DNA of 64,000 nt from contig NZ_FOIP01000001.1 of assembly GCF_900105215.1 (NCBI RefSeq), positions 2,068,001 to 2,132,000 of the forward strand, given 5' to 3'. The notes beneath the pieces were generated by a model that ran no database searches, was not told where the DNA came from, and saw nothing but the letters and a program-made list of their open reading frames with translations. Shown piece after piece: positions 17,648 through 26,056 of this stretch. This DNA comes from Lacrimispora sphenoides (GTDB lineage: Bacteria > Bacillota > Clostridia > Lachnospirales > Lachnospiraceae). The translations under genes were made by a program, and so were the position numbers. Each line of letters opens with the position of its first letter. Position 1 is the stretch's first letter.

Positions 17648-18535
17648 TTAACTGTCTTTTAATGAAGCCGATTCAAGAAATATTTTAATAAAAGGATTCT
17701 CATTGGACTTCTGGAACATGGCAACAAAATTCCCGGGATCAAAATCCTTTAAATTAATAGCTTTCACATTCGGTGTTAAATGCTTGGTACAAATACTCGG
17801 TAAGAATGCCACACCTAGCCCGGATTCCACCATTAATATCTGTGATTCCAAGCTGTTTGCATTAATAATATCTTTGATATTAAGACCGGCCGTCATCGTA
17901 AATTGTCTTAAAATATCCAGGGAGCAGGGACCTGAATCTTCACTTAATGTAATTAATGTACAATCATTAAGTAAATCAGCTGATATGGTATCGTACTGAG
18001 CAAGGGGATGCTTTTTATTTACAATGATATACATGGTAGAAGGAAAAACCTGCTTTACAACCGTCTCATCCTGTGATACAAAAGCAGGACTAAACGGAAG
18101 AGTGAAGACGATATCTAATTTTCCTGCCTGTAAGTATGTTATAAGGTCGTTATAGCTATACTTAGCAACCAGGACATCAATATCCGGATAAAGGGTTCGA
18201 AACTCAGAAACTACCTGCGCTATTAAAATATGCTCATAATGACCAAAGCCAATCTCTAATACCCTAGGCTGCAGCTTGGCCGTCTTTTGGGTTTCAGAGA
18301 TCATTTCGTTGTACAGTTCTATTATCTTTAAAGCTTTGTTATAAAAAACTTCCCCGGCAGATGTAAGCAAAACAGACCTATTATTACGTTTTAACAAAAC
18401 GACTCCCAGCTCTTCTTCGATCGATGCAATCTGGCGGCTCATTGCTGTTTGCACCATGTGGTGTTCCTGGGCAGCTTTTGTAAAATTCTTATGTTTTACA
18501 ACTGAGACAAAATAAGATAATTTTCTGATTTCCAT
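17648..18535 (-). CDS. LysR-family transcriptional regulator
   Basis: The frame runs up to an ATG at 18586, but the canonical LysR N-terminus MEIRKLSYFVSVV begins at 18535, giving 295 residues, the normal size. The winged helix-turn-helix is at about 1-60 (FTKAAQEHHMVQTAMSRQIA, then LTSAG), followed by a type II binding-protein-like effector domain. It converges on the tryptophanase operon rather than diverging from it, which is unusual for a LysR activator, yet it travels with that cassette and is its most likely regulator. A TTGCAA/TAAAAT promoter lies upstream. The effector may be tryptophan or indole; this is conjecture. Confidence 0.88.
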   Translation of the reverse strand: MEIRKLSYFVSVVKHKNFTKAAQEHHMVQTAMSRQIASIEEELGVVLLKRNNRSVLLTSAGEVFYNKALKIIELYNEMISETQKTAKLQPRVLEIGFGHYEHILIAQVVSEFRTLYPDIDVLVAKYSYNDLITYLQAGKLDIVFTLPFSPAFVSQDETVVKQVFPSTMYIIVNKKHPLAQYDTISADLLNDCTLITLSEDSGPCSLDILRQFTMTAGLNIKDIINANSLESQILMVESGLGVAFLPSICTKHLTPNVKAINLKDFDPGNFVAMFQKSNENPFIKIFLESASLKDS

Positions 18536-18611
18536 ATAATCACCATATCTTTTCAATGAGATATAATATGCCTGATTGAGATACATTATAAGAAAAACTT
18601 ATACCATTCCT

Positions 18612-18640
18612 ATTTTAGCAAGATGTCTGAAAAATTGCAA
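18612..18640 (-). promoter_or_regulatory. Promoter of the LysR gene
   Basis: Reading leftwards, TTGCAA (18640-18635) and TAAAAT (18617-18612) are separated by 17 bases, about 77 bases before the start at 18535. Confidence 0.5.
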
Positions 18641-18697
18641 CCTTAAGTCTTAATTTCCTCTCTTCTGGCAGCAATTGCTATGATAGCTTCAGTAGCA

Positions 18698-18738
18698 TTT
18701 TCTTGACGCGAAAAAGTCCTGTGTATTCAGGGCATTTT
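18698..18738 (+). repeat. Right copy of the 41-base direct repeat flanking the tryptophanase cassette
   Basis: Partner of 14300-14340 (37 of 41 positions identical). Its hairpin (AAAAAGTCCTG/CAGGGCATTTTTT) remains terminator-like although no plus-strand gene ends just before it. It therefore looks like an orphan duplicate left by insertion or recombination. Confidence 0.75.
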
Positions 18739-18841
18739 TTTTCTGGATTAATCAGTGCTAATGATTCGCAAACAAGTCCTGTTCTATTCGTGCTAAGATA
18801 AAACTGTCAGCAAAAACAAAAATTGGAGGAGGAAAAGAAAC

Positions 18842-20005
18842 ATGAAACGAAAATTTTTAGCGGCTGCAATGGCCCTTGCCTTAACGGCAGGAATGCTTTC
18901 CGGATGCGGAAGCTCTAAAAGTTCTGCACCGGAGAACAAAGAGACACAGACAACTGCGGCAGCCACCACAGAAGCTGCCAAAGCGGCTGAGACCAAAGCA
19001 GAGGAAACAAAAGCAACGAAGGGGAGTGGAACCTTAGTCGGAGTCGCCATGCCCACCAAGGATCTGCAGAGATGGAACCAGGATGGATCTAATATGAAGA
19101 AGGAACTGGAAGATGCCGGCTATAAGGTAGATTTACAGTATGCCAGCAATGATGTCCAAACCCAGGTATCCCAGGTGGAGAACATGATTTCCAATGGCTG
19201 CCAGATATTAGTTATTGCCTCTATTGACGGAAGCTCTTTGGGAGAGCCTTTAAGCCAGGCCAAAGCCATGGGGATCCCGGTTATTTCCTACGACCGTCTG
19301 ATCATGAACTCTGATGCGGTTACATATTATGCTACCTTTGATAACTATAAAGTCGGACAAAAGCAGGGTGAGTATCTGGTAGAGGCTCTGGATCTTGAGA
19401 AGGCAACGGAACCTAAGAACATCGAGCTGTTTACCGGTGATCCGGCGGATAATAACTGTAACTTCTTCTTTGGCGGAGCCATGGATGTCCTTAAAAAGTA
19501 TATTGACAGCGGAAAGCTTGTAGTAAAATCCGGCCAGACTGCTTTTGAACAGGTAGCAACCGCTAACTGGGATTCAGAGAAATCTCAGAACCGTATGGAT
19601 ACCATTATCGCAGGTAACTATTCCGACGGAACCGTATTGGATGCGGTCCTCTGCTCCAATGACTCCACCGCTCTTGGCGTTGAGAATGCTCTTGCTTCAT
19701 CCTATACCGGAAAATACCCGGTCATCACCGGGCAGGACTGTGATATCGCCAATGTAAAGAACATGCTTTTAGGAAAACAGGCCATGAGTATCTTTAAGGA
19801 TACCCGTACTCTTGCTTCTCAGGTAGTAAAAATGGTGGATTCCGTTATGCAGGGCGGAGAAGCTGAGATCAATGATACCAAATCCTATGATAACGGAACC
19901 GGAATTATCCCAACTTATCTGTGTGATCCAGTGGTTGTAACGGTTGACAACTATAAAGATATGTTAATTACTTCCGGATATTACACGGAAGACCAGTTAA
20001 AGTAA
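18842..20005 (+). CDS. chvE: Multiple-sugar-binding lipoprotein of ABC transporter (ChvE-like)
   Basis: 387 residues with a lipoprotein signal ending LSGC (Cys22), an Ala/Thr/Lys/Glu-rich linker to about residue 60, then a type I sugar-binding fold: VGVAMPTKDLQRWNQDGSNM, VDLQYASNDVQTQVSQVENM, IPVISYDRLIMNSDAVTYY, and VLCSNDSTALGVENAL. These match the ChvE/multiple-monosaccharide group. GGAGGAGG precedes the ATG. The ATPase and permease genes follow. The leader contains two GTGCTAA copies 35 bases apart (18755 and 18790) that could be regulator half-sites. The YesN-type regulator at 11653 is the natural candidate controller. Confidence 0.88.
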   Translation: MKRKFLAAAMALALTAGMLSGCGSSKSSAPENKETQTTAAATTEAAKAAETKAEETKATKGSGTLVGVAMPTKDLQRWNQDGSNMKKELEDAGYKVDLQYASNDVQTQVSQVENMISNGCQILVIASIDGSSLGEPLSQAKAMGIPVISYDRLIMNSDAVTYYATFDNYKVGQKQGEYLVEALDLEKATEPKNIELFTGDPADNNCNFFFGGAMDVLKKYIDSGKLVVKSGQTAFEQVATANWDSEKSQNRMDTIIAGNYSDGTVLDAVLCSNDSTALGVENALASSYTGKYPVITGQDCDIANVKNMLLGKQAMSIFKDTRTLASQVVKMVDSVMQGGEAEINDTKSYDNGTGIIPTYLCDPVVVTVDNYKDMLITSGYYTEDQLK

Positions 20006-20086
20006 TAGAAATTATTTTCTTATGAGGACGGCTTCTTACAGATAGAGAGGCCGTCCTTAAGAAATGACGGCAAGGGAGGGATATTC

Positions 20087-21625
20087 TTGGCAAAAATACT
20101 TTTGGAAATGAAGAGCATAACCAAGACATTTCCAGGCGTTAAGGCTCTGGATAATGTAAACCTTCAGGTAGAGGAAGGTGAGATCCATGCCCTGGTGGGT
20201 GAAAATGGAGCTGGCAAATCTACCTTGATGAACGTGCTCAGCGGCATTTATCCCTATGGCACCTATGAGGGAGATATTATTTATAACGGAGAGATCTGCA
20301 AATTTAACCGTATCAGTGACAGTGAACAAAAGGGAATCGTCATCATTCATCAGGAGCTGGCTCTTGTCCCCTATATGACGATTGCAGAAAACATGTATCT
20401 GGGAAATGAAAAGGGGAAAAGGTACGCGATCAACTGGAATGAAACCTATGGAGAGGCGGACCGGTACTTAAATACAGTGGGACTTATGGAATCTTCTCAT
20501 ACTTTAATTAAGGATATCAGCGTAGGAAAGCAGCAGCTGGTGGAAATTGCAAAGGCACTTGCAAAGAATGCCAGGCTTTTGATCCTGGATGAGCCTACCG
20601 CATCCTTAAATGAAGATGATTCCAAAGCGCTTCTGGAGCTTTTGTTGAAATTTAAATCAGAGGGATTAACCTCCATCATTATTTCTCATAAACTGAATGA
20701 AATTGCCTATGTGTCGGATAAGATCACAGTCATCCGCGACGGCTCAACCATAGAAACACTGGACAGGAAAAAAGATGCCATTACCGAGGACCGTATTATC
20801 AAAGGCATGGTAGGGCGGGAACTGGTGGACCGTTTTCCCAAACGGGATGACGTGGAAATCGGTGAAAGGGCCATGGAGGTAGAGCACTGGAATGCCTGCC
20901 ATCCTCTGTATTCGGACCGGAAGGTAGTAAATGATGTCTCCTTTTATGTGAGGAAAGGAGAGGTCGTGGGAATCTGCGGCCTGATGGGCGCCGGAAGAAC
21001 AGAGCTTGCCATGAGCATTTTCGGAAAGAGCTATGGCGTCAATATTTCGGGAAAGGTCCGTATCAAAGGGCAGGAAGTAGCGTTAAACTCCGTCCGGGAA
21101 GCCATACGCCATAAACTTGCCTATGTTACCGAAGACCGGAAAGGCAATGGCCTGATCCTTGGAAATCCTATTAAGATCAACACGACCCTTGCAAATATGC
21201 AGGCAATCAGCCGCCGCTCCATTATTGATAAGGATAAGGAATTTGCAGTTGCAGAGGATTACCGGGATAAGTTAAAGACCAAGTGCCCCTCTGTGGAACA
21301 GAATGTAGGGAACTTAAGCGGCGGAAACCAGCAGAAGGTCCTCCTTTCAAAATGGATGTTTGCAGAGCCGGATATTCTGATTTTAGATGAACCCACCAGA
21401 GGAATCGATGTGGGCGCAAAATACGAAATATACTGTATCATCAACCGCCTGGCTGCGGAAGGCAAATCTGTCATCATGATATCATCGGAGCTTCCTGAGG
21501 TACTTGGAATGTCCGACCGCATTTATATCATGAATGAGGGCCGTATGGTGGGAGAGGTCAGTGCGGCCGAGGCAACTCAGGAGAAGATTATGGCCTGTAT
21601 TTTAAAATCAGATAAAGGAGAGTAG
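20087..21625 (+). CDS. mmsA: Sugar ABC transporter ATP-binding protein (MmsA/GguA-like)
   Basis: 512 residues beginning at a TTG codon with AAGGGAGGG upstream. It has two fused ATPase domains. The first has GENGAGKST (Walker A, 38-46), an [15 protein letters not shown] signature and [12 protein letters not shown]. The second has a degenerate loop [10 protein letters not shown], then [15 protein letters not shown] and [14 protein letters not shown]. This asymmetry is normal for the carbohydrate-uptake CUT2 class. It powers uptake of the sugar captured by the binding protein encoded 81 bases upstream, and the permease gene starts three bases after its stop. Confidence 0.92.
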   Translation: MAKILLEMKSITKTFPGVKALDNVNLQVEEGEIHALVGENGAGKSTLMNVLSGIYPYGTYEGDIIYNGEICKFNRISDSEQKGIVIIHQELALVPYMTIAENMYLGNEKGKRYAINWNETYGEADRYLNTVGLMESSHTLIKDISVGKQQLVEIAKALAKNARLLILDEPTASLNEDDSKALLELLLKFKSEGLTSIIISHKLNEIAYVSDKITVIRDGSTIETLDRKKDAITEDRIIKGMVGRELVDRFPKRDDVEIGERAMEVEHWNACHPLYSDRKVVNDVSFYVRKGEVVGICGLMGAGRTELAMSIFGKSYGVNISGKVRIKGQEVALNSVREAIRHKLAYVTEDRKGNGLILGNPIKINTTLANMQAISRRSIIDKDKEFAVAEDYRDKLKTKCPSVEQNVGNLSGGNQQKVLLSKWMFAEPDILILDEPTRGIDVGAKYEIYCIINRLAAEGKSVIMISSELPEVLGMSDRIYIMNEGRMVGEVSAAEATQEKIMACILKSDKGE

Positions 21626-21628
21626 AAG

Positions 21629-22804
21629 ATGGAGAATAAGATGAAATTATCTGAGGGATTAAAAAAATATACGATGGTGATCGTTCTGGCCGTTGTAATC
21701 TTTCTTTTCACGGTCAATACCGGAGGGAAGATGCTCCTGCCTCAGAATGTGAACAACTTGATTGCCCAAAACGCCTACGTATTTATTCTGGCAACCGGCA
21801 TGCTTTTTTGCATTCTTACGGGAGGTAACATTGACTTATCCGTAGGCTCTGTGGTCTGTTTTGTAGGAGCAGTAGGCGGAAGCATGATGATCACCATGGG
21901 GATCAACCCCTATCTGACCCTTCTTGCAATGCTGATTATTGGTATGCTGGTAGGCGCCTGGCAGGGCTTCTGGATCGCCTATGTACGGATCCCTCCCTTT
22001 ATCGTGACTCTGGCCGGCATGCTCATGTTCCGCGGGTTATCCAATGTGGTTTTGCAGGGAATGACCTTGTCCCCCATTCCTGATCCGTTTTTAAGTCTGT
22101 TTAATACCTATGTTCCGGATCTATTCGGGATGCAGGGCTTTAACCTGACCTGTTTTTTAGTGGGAATCATTGCCTGCCTGGTTTTTGTGGCACTGGAACT
22201 TTTAAACCGCAGAAGAAAGCTTCAAAAGGGATACCGGGTGGATCCAATTGGAGGCATGGCAATCAAGGTGACTCTTATCAGTTTTGTGGTCCTGTTTGTT
22301 ATGTATAAGCTGGCAAGATATAAAGGCATTCCCAATGCCCTGATCTGGGTGACTGCGATCATCGGGATTTACAGCTATATTTCTTCCAAAACTACCACAG
22401 GGCGGTATTTTTACGCTGTGGGGGGAAATGAGAAGGCCACCAGACTGTCCGGTATTGATACCAATAAGGTGTATTTCCTCGCTTATTTAAATATGGGACT
22501 GCTGGCAGCAGTGGCAGGCATGGTGACGGTTGCCCGCTTAAATTCCGCCAATCCCACAGCAGGAAACAGCTATGAAATGGATGCCATCGGTGCCTGCTTT
22601 ATCGGAGGCGCTTCCGCATACGGCGGTACCGGAACTGTACCGGGAGTAATCGTGGGTGCGACCCTGATGGGCGTGCTTAACTTAGGCATGAGCATCATGG
22701 GTGTGGACCAGAACCTTCAGAAGGTGGTAAAGGGTGCGGTTCTTATGGCAGCGGTTATTTTCGATGTGGTAAGTAAGAGAAAGTCATTTATTGTCAAGCA
22801 GTAA
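21629..22804 (+). CDS. mmsB: Sugar ABC transporter permease (MmsB/GguB-like)
   Basis: 391 residues with about ten membrane helices. The CUT2 permease motif GGNIDLSVGSVVCFVGAV is present, as are PPFIVTLAGMLMFRG and the C-terminal FIGGASAYGGTGTVPGVIVG. It forms the membrane channel of the ChvE-MmsA-MmsB importer. AAAGGAGAG precedes the ATG and the gene is tightly coupled to mmsA. A hairpin with a T run follows. Xylose or a mixed pentose/hexose substrate is suggested by the upstream XylFII-type sensor set. Confidence 0.9.
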   Translation: MENKMKLSEGLKKYTMVIVLAVVIFLFTVNTGGKMLLPQNVNNLIAQNAYVFILATGMLFCILTGGNIDLSVGSVVCFVGAVGGSMMITMGINPYLTLLAMLIIGMLVGAWQGFWIAYVRIPPFIVTLAGMLMFRGLSNVVLQGMTLSPIPDPFLSLFNTYVPDLFGMQGFNLTCFLVGIIACLVFVALELLNRRRKLQKGYRVDPIGGMAIKVTLISFVVLFVMYKLARYKGIPNALIWVTAIIGIYSYISSKTTTGRYFYAVGGNEKATRLSGIDTNKVYFLAYLNMGLLAAVAGMVTVARLNSANPTAGNSYEMDAIGACFIGGASAYGGTGTVPGVIVGATLMGVLNLGMSIMGVDQNLQKVVKGAVLMAAVIFDVVSKRKSFIVKQ

Positions 22805-22873
22805 ATTGAGAAAAATTTCTCCCGAATCATTAGATTGTTGATCAGATATGGAAATATGAGTCCATAAAGAATT

Positions 22874-22916
22874 AAAATGCTGTTTTCTTGTACAGATGTA
22901 TGAGATGCAGCATTTT
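22874..22916 (+). terminator. Probable terminator of the sugar transporter operon
   Basis: AAAATGCTG and CAGCATTTT pair over a long loop and are followed by TTTTTC. The long loop makes it weaker than the other terminators in the window. Confidence 0.5.
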
Positions 22917-23027
22917 TTTTCTTTAATAAAAGACATTTTTCGCATTTCATTCTACCTGGATTCTCCTGAGAATGAGTGGCTTATTTTAATAAAAATCCCC
23001 CTATATATAGAAATCTGGTCAAACTTG

Positions 23028-23036
23028 TGGTAGAAT
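23028..23036 (+). promoter_or_regulatory. Extended -10 promoter for the rfbC operon
   Basis: TG-G-TAGAAT at 23028-23036 is an extended -10 element; no good -35 is seen. The rest of the 326-base gap from mmsB to rfbC (22805-23130) contains the terminator above and otherwise A+T-rich sequence with no gene. Confidence 0.4.
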
Positions 23037-23130
23037 GCTACAAGTAAAAGAATGTTTTTAAAAGATAAATACCTTAGAGGTATACGATTATGTCAAAAAA
23101 ATAGACAGAAAGTGGAAAGGAACATAAATT

Positions 23131-23685
23131 ATGGGAAAGATAAAGGTATCAACATGCGGAATAGAAGGACTTTTTGTCATTGAGCCTGCGGTATTTCACG
23201 ATACCAGAGGATATTTCATGGAAACCTATAATCAGAATGATTTTAAAGAAGCCGGACTTGATATGGTTTTTGTACAGGACAACCAGTCCATGTCTACAAA
23301 AGGCGTACTGCGGGGGCTTCATTTCCAGAAGCAGTTCCCCCAGGGAAAGCTGGTACGGGTCGTAAGAGGAAAAGTATTTGACGTTGCGGTGGATCTGCGT
23401 TCCGCTTCTGAAACTTATGGTAAATGGTTCGGGGTGGAGCTGTCTGCAGAAAACAAAAAGCAGTTCTACATTCCGGAAGGCTTTGCCCATGGATTTTTAG
23501 TTTTATCCGATGAGGCAGAATTCGCATATAAATGTACCGATTTCTATCACCCGGGTGATGAGGGCGGTATTTTATGGAGTGACCCGTCAATTGGCATTGA
23601 CTGGCCGATTGAAGAAGGTATGGAGCTGATCATTTCTGAGAAGGATCAGAAATGGAGCGGAATCCGGGATACCTTCAAATTTTAG
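23131..23685 (+). CDS. rfbC: dTDP-4-dehydrorhamnose 3,5-epimerase
   Basis: 184 residues, the standard length. The cupin enzyme epimerises C3 and C5 of dTDP-4-keto-6-deoxyglucose on the way to dTDP-L-rhamnose. Family motifs: FHDTRGYFMETYNQNDF near the N-terminus, FVQDNQSMSTKGVLRGLHFQ with catalytic His64, KLVRVVRGKVFDVAVDLR, and the FAHGFLVLSD block. No rfbA, rfbB or rfbD is in the window, so the rest of the rhamnose pathway must be encoded elsewhere. It heads the ABC-exported glycan operon, 15 bases before the permease gene. Confidence 0.93.
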   Translation: MGKIKVSTCGIEGLFVIEPAVFHDTRGYFMETYNQNDFKEAGLDMVFVQDNQSMSTKGVLRGLHFQKQFPQGKLVRVVRGKVFDVAVDLRSASETYGKWFGVELSAENKKQFYIPEGFAHGFLVLSDEAEFAYKCTDFYHPGDEGGILWSDPSIGIDWPIEEGMELIISEKDQKWSGIRDTFKF

Positions 23686-23700
23686 TGAGAGGAGAAAACC

Positions 23701-24513
23701 ATGAATTATCTGGTTTCCTTAATAAAAGAAATTATTACAAAAAGAAAGCTCATTCTGGATCTGTCAAAGGCAGATTTTAAAAAACGGTTTGTAGGTTCCT
23801 ATTTTGGGATTGCCTGGATGTTTTTGCAGCCCATGGCAACTGTTCTGGTATATTTCTTCGTATTCCAGATGGGCTTTAAAAGTGTACCTCCGGTCCCGGA
23901 TTATCCTTACGTGCTTTGGCTGATTCCAGGCATTGTGCCATGGTTTTATTTCAGCGAGGTACTGAATATGGGGACGGGCTGTCTTCAGGAATATAATTAT
24001 CTGGTGAAAAAGGTGGTATTCCGGGTAGAGATCCTTCCGGTCATTAAGATGATTTCCTGTCTGATGGTACATGGTATATTTGCAATCATCATGATCCTGG
24101 TATTTTTCTGCTACGGCTTCCTTCCAAAGGCAAGCTGGATCCAGATTTTGTATTATTCCTTTGCAAGCTCCATGCTGTCACTGGCCATTGCTTATTTTAC
24201 CAGTGCCATTCATGTATTTTTCAAGGATATGGCCCAGATCATAGGGATTTTTCTGCAGTTTGGAATGTGGATGGTGCCGATAATGTGGGCGCCGGAGATG
24301 TTTCCGGCAATTCCAACCTGGCTGCCGGTACTGCTTAAGCTAAATCCTTTCTATTATATCGTAGCCGGATACCGTGACAGCATGCTGACCGGAAACTGGC
24401 TGACAGAACGGCCGACCCTGGGACTTTATTTCTGGACAGTGACCATTGTCCTGATGCTTATAGGGCTGAAAGTATTTAAAAAACTGCGCCCACACTTTTC
24501 TGATGTGCTATAA
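23701..24513 (+). CDS. Polysaccharide ABC exporter permease (Wzm/TagG-like)
   Basis: 270 residues with six membrane helices of the ABC-2 type. The N-terminus KRKLILDLSKADFKKRFVGSYFGIAWMFLQP is the classic Wzm/TagG/RfbA signature. It pairs with the ATPase encoded at 24697-26043 to export a completed polysaccharide on its lipid carrier. GAGAGGAG precedes the ATG. Permease and ATPase genes are separated by a structured intergenic element (24521-24662), unusual for two subunits of one transporter. Confidence 0.9.
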   Translation: MNYLVSLIKEIITKRKLILDLSKADFKKRFVGSYFGIAWMFLQPMATVLVYFFVFQMGFKSVPPVPDYPYVLWLIPGIVPWFYFSEVLNMGTGCLQEYNYLVKKVVFRVEILPVIKMISCLMVHGIFAIIMILVFFCYGFLPKASWIQILYYSFASSMLSLAIAYFTSAIHVFFKDMAQIIGIFLQFGMWMVPIMWAPEMFPAIPTWLPVLLKLNPFYYIVAGYRDSMLTGNWLTERPTLGLYFWTVTIVLMLIGLKVFKKLRPHFSDVL

Positions 24514-24520
24514 CCTTCAA

Positions 24521-24662
24521 GAAAGCAATGAGTAGTGCGAAATATGGCAGAAAAAGATTTTCGTTGTGCTCGCACATAAGAAAATCTTTTCCTGACATAT
24601 TTCATAGGGCGAATGCCCGTGAGCTTGGGAAACTGAAAGTTTCCCAAGCTGCACTACGGACC
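24521..24662 (+). repeat. Three-armed intergenic element, copy A
   Basis: One of three related copies (others 31212-31364 and 44627-44768). A closing stem TAGTGC/GCACTA holds three hairpins. Arm 1 is GAAATATG...CATATTTC with an inner AAAGATTTTC/GAAAATCTTT and TGTG/CACA tip. Arm 2 is GGGC-GAAT-GCCC. Arm 3 is AGCTTGGGAAACT-GAA-AGTTTCCCAAGCT. It begins 8 bases after the Wzm stop and ends 35 bases before the Wzt start. It is not tRNA-like in sequence. No protein is encoded. Confidence 0.8.
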
Positions 24663-24696
24663 AGTGGGATTAATTTTATGTAACATGGAGGATTCA

Positions 24697-26043
24697 ATGT
24701 CCGTAGAATGGAACAACAAAGTAATATCTGTTAACAACGTAACAAAAATCTACAAATTATACGAAAAGCCCTCCGACCGATTAAAGGAGGCTTTAAGCAT
24801 AACCCACAAAAACTACCATAGAGATTTCTATGCCCTAAACGGCATTTCTTTTGATGTAGAAAAAGGACAAACCGTAGGAATCATCGGAACCAATGGATCA
24901 GGCAAGTCCACCATACTAAAGATCATTACCGGAGTCCTCACCCCTACCTCAGGCAGTTTAGAGGTAAACGGTGTGATTTCCGCTCTTTTAGAGCTGGGGG
25001 CCGGATTTAATATGGATTATACCGGAATCGAAAACATTTACATGAATGGCACCATGATGGGCTTCTCCAAAAAAGAAATGGATGGAAAGCTTCAGGACAT
25101 TTTAGACTTCGCAGACATCGGTGACTTCGTTTATCAGCCAGTAAAAACCTACTCAAGCGGCATGTTCGTCCGCCTGGCGTTTGCGCTGGCAATCAACGTG
25201 GAGCCAGAAATCCTGATCGTTGACGAGGCCCTGTCCGTTGGAGACGTGTTTTTCCAGGCCAAATGCTACCGCCGAATGGAAGATATCCGCCAGAATGGAA
25301 CCACGATATTAATGGTCACTCATGATATGGGTGCAATCATCAAATACTGTGACCGTGTGGTAGTATTAAACAAAGGCAACTTTATCGCCGAAGGAGAGCC
25401 CGGAAAGATGGTGGATCTCTATAAAAAGATCCTGGCAAATCAAATGGACGATCTTGGAGAAGAACTGGAAGAAATAAGAAGCGGCATATTAAACGATTTT
25501 TCCGGAGACCAGGCTGCAATTCTGGCACAGTCCAAAAACTCCCGCCAGGAAGGCCTTATGAAGGAAAAACTGACGATCAACCCGACCCGTACCGAATACG
25601 GCGATAAGAGAGCAGAGATCGTGGATTTCGGACTTCTGGATGAAAGAGGAAATGTAACCAACCTCCTCCTTAAAGGAGAACGCTTTACCATTAAAGAGCG
25701 GATCCATTTCCATACCCAAATCGAAACGCCCATCTTTACCTACACCATCAAAGATAAACGGGGAGCTGATTTAACCGGCACCAACACCATGTACGAGGCC
25801 TCTGATGTGCAGGCCGTGGGAAAAGGCGATGAATATGAGGTGGAATTTAACCAGAAAATGACCCTTCAGGGAGGAGAGTATCTTCTTTCCATGAGCTGCA
25901 CCGGATTTGAAAACGGGGAGCATGTGGTTTACCACCGTCTGTATGACATCGCAAATATTACGGTCATTTCCAATAAAAATACAGTAGGTATTTATGATAT
26001 GGAACCGGAAGTAAGCGTAAAGCTTCACCGGGCAGGAGAGTGA
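24697..26043 (+). CDS. Polysaccharide ABC exporter ATPase with C-terminal glycan-recognition domain (Wzt-like)
   Basis: Start taken at ATG 24697, six bases after GGAGG, which gives 448 residues; an upstream in-frame ATG at 24664 has no site. The ATPase domain covers about 1-240: GTNGSGKST (64-72), signature YSSGM (152-156), Walker B EILIVDEALS, switch His209. Residues of about 295-445 form an extra beta-rich domain (FGLLDERGNVTNLLLKGERF, FTYTIKDKRGADLTGTNT) like the Wzt C-terminal domain that in O8/O9a systems binds the modified non-reducing end of the glycan. That predicts export is coupled to a chain-terminating modification, and a methyltransferase and a kinase-like fusion are encoded immediately downstream. 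Confidence 0.88.
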   Translation: MSVEWNNKVISVNNVTKIYKLYEKPSDRLKEALSITHKNYHRDFYALNGISFDVEKGQTVGIIGTNGSGKSTILKIITGVLTPTSGSLEVNGVISALLELGAGFNMDYTGIENIYMNGTMMGFSKKEMDGKLQDILDFADIGDFVYQPVKTYSSGMFVRLAFALAINVEPEILIVDEALSVGDVFFQAKCYRRMEDIRQNGTTILMVTHDMGAIIKYCDRVVVLNKGNFIAEGEPGKMVDLYKKILANQMDDLGEELEEIRSGILNDFSGDQAAILAQSKNSRQEGLMKEKLTINPTRTEYGDKRAEIVDFGLLDERGNVTNLLLKGERFTIKERIHFHTQIETPIFTYTIKDKRGADLTGTNTMYEASDVQAVGKGDEYEVEFNQKMTLQGGEYLLSMSCTGFENGEHVVYHRLYDIANITVISNKNTVGIYDMEPEVSVKLHRAGE

Positions 26044-26056
26044 GGAGGAAACGTCC

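Noticed and set aside
24521..24662. tRNA gene, because of the cloverleaf-like layout
   Set aside because: No CCA-type acceptor, anticodon arm or T-loop consensus (GTTCGA) is present, and arm 1 is far too long.
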